Assembly (NCBI GenBank): GCA_964428935.1
Contig: CAYSAG010000193.1
Coordinates: forward strand, 1 to 9,980
Direction: 5' to 3'
From: JAADHY01 sp964428935
Lineage (GTDB): Bacteria; Planctomycetota; Planctomycetia; Planctomycetales; Planctomycetaceae
Length of the DNA: 9,980 nucleotides
The notes beneath the pieces were generated by a model that ran no database searches, was not told the DNA's origin, and saw only the letters and a list, made by a program, of their open reading frames with translations. Positions 6,359 to 9,980 of the stretch are shown piece by piece; the stretch's first letter is position 1, and the number at the start of each line of letters is the position of its first letter. The position numbers were made by a program, and so were the translations under genes.

Positions 6359-8740
6359 ATGGCAAACGCTCGTCACCAAGTTGGCTCCCCGGTGCGACGA
6401 AGGCACGTTCTTGCCGTCGGCGCGGCGGTCTTGACGCTGGCCGCGGCGGCGGCTTGCGCTGCGGAAAGGACCGGCGGTTCGACGACCGGCCCGTTGTCGG
6501 CCGGCGCGGAGCTGACGTCCCGGCCGAAGGACAAGACGCCAAAGGCAAAGCCCGAACGCGGCCTGCGACTTCAGCTCGGCGAGGACCTGCTCACGCCGCT
6601 CAAACGAAAACCCACGACGCCCGACGAACAGAAAAAACGGGAGGCTCTGGCCTGGTACTTGGTCGGCCGGCTGCGGCACGAACGCGGACAGTTGAAAGAG
6701 GCGCTGCAGGCGTACGAGCGAGCGGTGGAACTGGACCCGACCCGGTCCGAAGTCTACCGGGCGCTGGTCGGCGTGGCGATTGAACTGAGGCAGAACGAGA
6801 AGGCCATTCAGTACGCTTTGCGGGCCATTCAGCTCAACCCCGACGACTTCCTCCTGCTGCGAATGGCCGGCACGTACTTGGCCAGTCGTCCGGGCGGGCT
6901 GTCACAGGCGGTCCAGCTGTTGGAGCGAGCGGCCAGGTCGCCGAAGATCGACCGACACTCCGGCTTTTACGTCACACTCATGCGCGACCTCGGCTCGTTC
7001 TACGTTCTGCTGCAGCGTCCGCAGAAGGCCGCCCAATGCTTCGAGGTGGTGCTGCAAGCACGCTTACACCCGGAGAAATTCCGTCTGGACGCTCGAACCC
7101 GGGAAATTCTGGAAAAAGACAAGGCGTCGTCCTTCGAGGCGATTGGGCGGGTCTTCAGTGCCGCAGGGCGGTTCCAGCAGGCAATTACGGCTTTTCAGAA
7201 GGCCTTGCAAAGTGGAACGGCCAGCGCCTCGGTCAGCTACGACCTGGCCTACGCCTACTTCAAACTGGGACAGCTCGACAAGGCCTTGACCACGCTGCAG
7301 CAGTACTTCGACAAGCAGCTGCAGTCGAAGGGAGCGGCGGCGTACCGGCTGTTGGGCGACATTTTGGCCAAGCAAGGGCGGGCGAAGGAACTGATTTCGC
7401 GTCTGGAACAACTGAGGCGACAAGACCCGGAAAACGCGCCGCTGGCGTACTTCCTGGCGGAACAGTACGTGAAGGCCGGGCGCTTGGACGACGCGGAGAA
7501 GTTGTACCAGAAGGTGCTGTCCCGCTCGGAAGACGCAGGCGCGTACGTCGGTCTGGCCACCGTGTACCGGCTGCGAGGCAACGCCGAGAAATTGCTCGAC
7601 TGCCTCAGCAAGGTCCTCGAGTCGCCGGAAGCCAGCCGGCAGTACGAACAGGAACTGGAACGGGAACTCGAGGCAATTGCGAAGGACAAGAAAATCCTCG
7701 GCCGGCTGCTCGACGTCGGTGTGAAACGGTTGCAGAGCAAGGAGAAACCGCTGGACTTCGCTTCCAGCTACGTGCTCGGACGGCTCGCCATTCTGGCGAA
7801 GCGAACAGACGACGTGCTGCGGTTCTTCCGCCGAGCCATTTCGCTGCAGAAGTCGCCGCAACGAGTGGCCCTTTTGTACGAGCAGCTCGGCGAGTACCTG
7901 CTCGACCAGCAGGAGTACCAGAAAGCGTCGGACGTGTTTCGCCAGGCCTACCAGACGCCGTCGCTCGTGCCGTTGCAGGCGTACTTTGCCGTGCGGCTGT
8001 CGCAGGCTCTGGAGCTGGCCGGCCGGACGGACGAAGCGTTGCGCGTCATCGGCGACGCCCGCCGACAGAACGACACGCCCCAACTTCAAGTCCAAGAGGC
8101 TTGGATTTACTACCACGCTTACCGATGGGACCAGGCAGCGGAAGCCTTCCGCCGAATCATTGAGAAGTACAAGAACAGCAAGGACCAACGTTTGACCGAA
8201 ATCGTGCGGCGGTGCAAGTTGAGCTTGGCGAACATCCATGTGGAAAAAGGGGAGCTGCAGAAGGGCGAGGCGATTCTGGAAGAGGTGTGGCGAGAGAATC
8301 CAGACGACCCGTCGGTGAACAACGACTTGGGTTACTTGTGGGCCGACCAGGGCAAGAACCTGGAACAAGCCGAGAAAATGATTCGCAAGGCGTTGCAGGC
8401 TGAGCCGGACAACGCCGCCTACCTGGACAGCATGGGTTGGGTGCTGTTCCGCAAGGGCCAGTACAAGAAGGCCATGGAGTACTTGCTGAAGGCGGTCGAG
8501 AAGTCCGAGGAGGTGGACGCCGTCATTTGGGAACACGTCGGTGACTGCTACCAGAAGCTGGGGCAGTTGGACAAGGCCATCGAGGCATGGCGAAAGGCGC
8601 TCGAAAAAGAAAAGAAAGACCGTCGGCCAGACCAAAAGCTGATTCAGCGTGTCGAGAAGAAAATTGCGGAGACCAAAGGGCGTCCTCCAGACAATCCGGG
8701 CCGGTCAAGCGAAACGCCGACGAAGGAGAAGTCGGCGTGA
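6359..8740 (+). CDS. Exported tetratricopeptide-repeat (TPR) protein
   Basis: The 793-residue product has an N-terminal export signal: a basic stretch with twin arginines (PVRRRHVLAV, 11-20), a hydrophobic core (to ~32), and then A-A-C-A with Cys33. This fits a signal peptidase I site (ACA-AE), a permissive lipobox ending at C33, or a Tat-type signal (RRHVL). A low-complexity linker (35-90) leads into TPR helices. Clear repeats lie at about 97-127 (YLVGRLRHERGQLKEALQAY), 133-161, 260-285, 292-320, 328-356, 364-388, 396-420, 506-530, 541-566, 620-645, 654-682 (NDLGYLWADQGKNLEQAEKM), 688-714 (LDSMGWVLFRKGQYKKAMEY) and 723-750 (IWEHVGDCYQKLGQLDKAIEAW). The last three form a block often seen in envelope TPR proteins. 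A charged Lys/Glu/Pro tail ends the protein. TPR arrays are protein-protein scaffolds; no enzymatic domain is visible. It is the first gene of the second unit, and its partner is unknown. Confidence 0.85.
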   Translation: MANARHQVGSPVRRRHVLAVGAAVLTLAAAAACAAERTGGSTTGPLSAGAELTSRPKDKTPKAKPERGLRLQLGEDLLTPLKRKPTTPDEQKKREALAWYLVGRLRHERGQLKEALQAYERAVELDPTRSEVYRALVGVAIELRQNEKAIQYALRAIQLNPDDFLLLRMAGTYLASRPGGLSQAVQLLERAARSPKIDRHSGFYVTLMRDLGSFYVLLQRPQKAAQCFEVVLQARLHPEKFRLDARTREILEKDKASSFEAIGRVFSAAGRFQQAITAFQKALQSGTASASVSYDLAYAYFKLGQLDKALTTLQQYFDKQLQSKGAAAYRLLGDILAKQGRAKELISRLEQLRRQDPENAPLAYFLAEQYVKAGRLDDAEKLYQKVLSRSEDAGAYVGLATVYRLRGNAEKLLDCLSKVLESPEASRQYEQELERELEAIAKDKKILGRLLDVGVKRLQSKEKPLDFASSYVLGRLAILAKRTDDVLRFFRRAISLQKSPQRVALLYEQLGEYLLDQQEYQKASDVFRQAYQTPSLVPLQAYFAVRLSQALELAGRTDEALRVIGDARRQNDTPQLQVQEAWIYYHAYRWDQAAEAFRRIIEKYKNSKDQRLTEIVRRCKLSLANIHVEKGELQKGEAILEEVWRENPDDPSVNNDLGYLWADQGKNLEQAEKMIRKALQAEPDNAAYLDSMGWVLFRKGQYKKAMEYLLKAVEKSEEVDAVIWEHVGDCYQKLGQLDKAIEAWRKALEKEKKDRRPDQKLIQRVEKKIAETKGRPPDNPGRSSETPTKEKSA

Positions 8741-8827
8741 GCGGTGCCTGCTGGCGGACGGGTCGAAACCGCGGCCGTCCTCCAGTCAACGGCGGTTCCA
8801 AGCTCGACAACTTCCCTGACGCGACAA

Positions 8828-8832
8828 AGAGG
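8828..8832 (+). promoter_or_regulatory. Shine-Dalgarno of yebC
   Basis: AGAGG lies 7 nt before the ATG at 8840, where the conserved MAGHSHWANI begins. An in-frame ATG-less extension back to a GTG at 8744 would add 32 residues with no family resemblance. Confidence 0.6.
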
Positions 8833-8839
8833 CAGAACA

Positions 8840-9601
8840 ATGGCTGGACATTCTCACTGGGCCAACATTGCGGCCAAGAAAAGTGCCGTCGACAAGAAAC
8901 GCGGCAAGTTGTTTGGAAAACTCAGTCGGGCCATCATTGTGGCGGCTCGCGCCGGCGGTGGGGACCCGGCGTCCAACCTGGCCCTGCGCTACGCAATCGA
9001 ACGGGCGAAGAAGGCCGGCATGCCCAAGGACACAATCGAAAGGGCGGTCAAGAAAGGGACGGGCGAGCTGAAGGGAGAACAGTTCGTCGAAATGGTCTAC
9101 GAAGGGAAAGGGCCGGGCGGCGTGGCCATTGTCTGTGACGTGCTCACCGACAACCGCAACCGCACGGCCAGTGAGGTGCGAAAGATTTTCGAGATTCACG
9201 GCGGAGCCCTCGTCCCCACCGGCTCGTTCGGCTGGATGTTCGAACTGAAGGGTCTGTTCACCGTTCCCGAAAAGCACGTCGAGGAGGACCAGTTGCTGGA
9301 GATTGCCCTGGAGGCCGGCGCGGACGACGTCAGACGCAGCGGCGGCATGTTCGAAGTGCTTTGCGCTCCGGAAGCTTTCGAGCAGGTGAAGGCGGCTTTG
9401 GAGGAAGCGAAGATTCCCACCGAGGTTGCCGAAATCACGCGCGTTCCGACCAACACGGTCGAGCTCGACGCCGACCAGGGACGGAAAATTCTAAAACTAC
9501 TGGAGGCACTGGAAGACCACGACGACGTGCAAAGCGTGACGTCGAACTTCAACATTCCGGACGAAGTCATGGCCGAGATCGCGGCCGAGGCGTCCGAGTA
9601 G
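8840..9601 (+). CDS. yebC: YebC/PmpR/TACO1-family protein
   Basis: This is a full-length family member (253 residues; the family is usually ~240-250). The diagnostic N-terminus GHSHWANIAAKKSAVDKKRG (3-22) is present, followed by GGDPASNLALRYAIERAKKA (39-58), MPKDTIERAVKKG (61-73), YEGKGPGGVAIVCDVLTDNR (87-106), KIFEIHGG (115-122) and the C-terminal DDVQSVTSNFNIP (228-240). The family was first annotated as transcriptional regulators (PmpR). The mitochondrial member TACO1 and bacterial members are now linked to translation, including relief of ribosome stalling at proline-rich sequences; which role applies here cannot be read from sequence. It lies 99 nt after the TPR gene and 49 nt before ruvB. 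yebC beside ruv genes is a known arrangement, although ruvC and ruvA do not lie between them here. Confidence 0.95.
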   Translation: MAGHSHWANIAAKKSAVDKKRGKLFGKLSRAIIVAARAGGGDPASNLALRYAIERAKKAGMPKDTIERAVKKGTGELKGEQFVEMVYEGKGPGGVAIVCDVLTDNRNRTASEVRKIFEIHGGALVPTGSFGWMFELKGLFTVPEKHVEEDQLLEIALEAGADDVRRSGGMFEVLCAPEAFEQVKAALEEAKIPTEVAEITRVPTNTVELDADQGRKILKLLEALEDHDDVQSVTSNFNIPDEVMAEIAAEASE

Positions 9602-9634
9602 ACGGTGGTTGTCTCGGTCGTCCGACACGCACTG

Positions 9635-9642
9635 GGAAGGAG
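9635..9642 (+). promoter_or_regulatory. Shine-Dalgarno of ruvB
   Basis: GGAAGGAG, a strong match to the anti-Shine-Dalgarno, lies 8 nt before the ATG at 9651 and sets the ruvB start. The yebC-ruvB gap (9602-9650) has no hairpin with a T run. Confidence 0.75.
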
Positions 9643-9650
9643 CGGACTCA

Positions 9651-9980
9651 ATGGCGCGTCAGCCGGTGATTCGACGCAAGGACCAGCAGGAGGCTGGCTC
9701 GGGCGACTCGCGAGCTGTCGACCGGCCGTTTCGGTTCGACCCGGACGCTCGGGACTTCGACGAACAGCTCCGGCCACAGCGAATGTCTGAAGTGGTCGGA
9801 CAACGCAAGGTGGTCGAGCGGTTGGCCATCATGCTGGAAGCAGCCAAGCGCCGCAACGAACCGCTGGGCCACCTGCTGCTGGACGGTCCACCCGGCATCG
9901 GCAAGACAACGCTGGCCACGGTCATTCCGCGCGAGCTGGGCACAGAGTGCCAGATTACCTCAGGTCCGGCCCTGAGCGCT
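9651..9980 (+). CDS. ruvB: Holliday junction branch-migration helicase RuvB, N-terminal part (3' end outside window)
   Basis: RuvB is the hexameric AAA+ ATPase motor that, with RuvA, drives branch migration of Holliday junctions in recombinational repair. The window holds 110 codons, open to the last base with no stop. After a ~38-residue variable N-terminus come the typical LRPQRMSEVVGQ (40-51), the helix KVVERLAIMLEAAKRRNEPL (53-72), HLLLD then Walker A GPPGIGKT (79-86), and LATVIPRELG leading to QITSGPAL (101-108), which corresponds to the RuvB-specific TSGPALE segment. That motif separates it from generic AAA+ clamp loaders. Walker B and the DNA-binding winged-helix domain lie outside the window. 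The upstream neighbour is yebC. Confidence 0.93.
   Translation, partial: MARQPVIRRKDQQEAGSGDSRAVDRPFRFDPDARDFDEQLRPQRMSEVVGQRKVVERLAIMLEAAKRRNEPLGHLLLDGPPGIGKTTLATVIPRELGTECQITSGPALSA

Noticed and set aside
7064..8635. Long 523-aa open frame on the minus strand across the TPR gene
   Set aside because: It is the antisense shadow of the TPR frame (Leu/Val/Gln-rich, from antisense of Glu/Lys/Leu codons), while the plus-strand frame has clear TPR repeats and a signal peptide.
8756..8780. GGACGG/CCGTCC inverted repeat between the TPR gene and yebC
   Set aside because: A six-base stem with a 13-nt loop and no following T run. It competes with another small hairpin and is not convincing as a terminator.

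Overview
The window is a high-GC bacterial chromosome segment, read entirely on the plus strand. It carries seven protein genes in two apparent transcription units. Codon use is one consistent style throughout: Asp is nearly always GAC, Tyr TAC and Asn AAC. The gene order, the very long Ala/Glu/Pro-rich extensions on NusA and IF2, and the degenerate endonuclease III-like neighbour of rbfA suggest a member of the Planctomycetota, perhaps Pirellulales-like. That placement is inference from family resemblance and was not tested. I see no insertion sequence, phage gene, CRISPR array, rRNA or tRNA.

Region 1 (1-5708) is an information-processing operon. It holds the 3' end of nusA with a very long acidic tail, infB (TTG start), rbfA, and a 284-aa HhH-GPD/endonuclease III-like protein that has lost the catalytic lysine and the iron-sulfur cysteines but carries a histone H1-like basic tail. 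Gaps are 33, 60 and 60 nt. NusA (transcription elongation/termination), IF2 (initiation) and RbfA (30S maturation) form a widely conserved cluster. The fourth gene is the unusual passenger.

Region 2 (5709-6358) is about 650 nt with no convincing gene. It holds a weak hairpin with a T run, a perfect 14-bp palindrome, a good Rho-independent terminator candidate (about 6005-6038), then a TACAAT -10-like box (6058-6063). I read it as the end of operon 1 followed by the promoter and a roughly 290-nt leader of operon 2.

Region 3 (6359-9980) holds an exported TPR-repeat protein (793 aa), yebC (253 aa) and the first 110 codons of ruvB. Gaps are 99 and 49 nt, and each gene has its own Shine-Dalgarno sequence. 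YebC is a translation-associated (TACO1-type) factor and RuvB is the Holliday-junction branch-migration motor. The TPR protein has no obvious functional link to either.

Most of the window is core housekeeping. The points most worth a second look are the catalytically degenerate endonuclease III-like protein, the disordered acidic tail on NusA, the IF2 switch I substitution, the structured 650-nt intergenic region, and an apparent shortage of GATC. I do not see a clear new multi-gene system.
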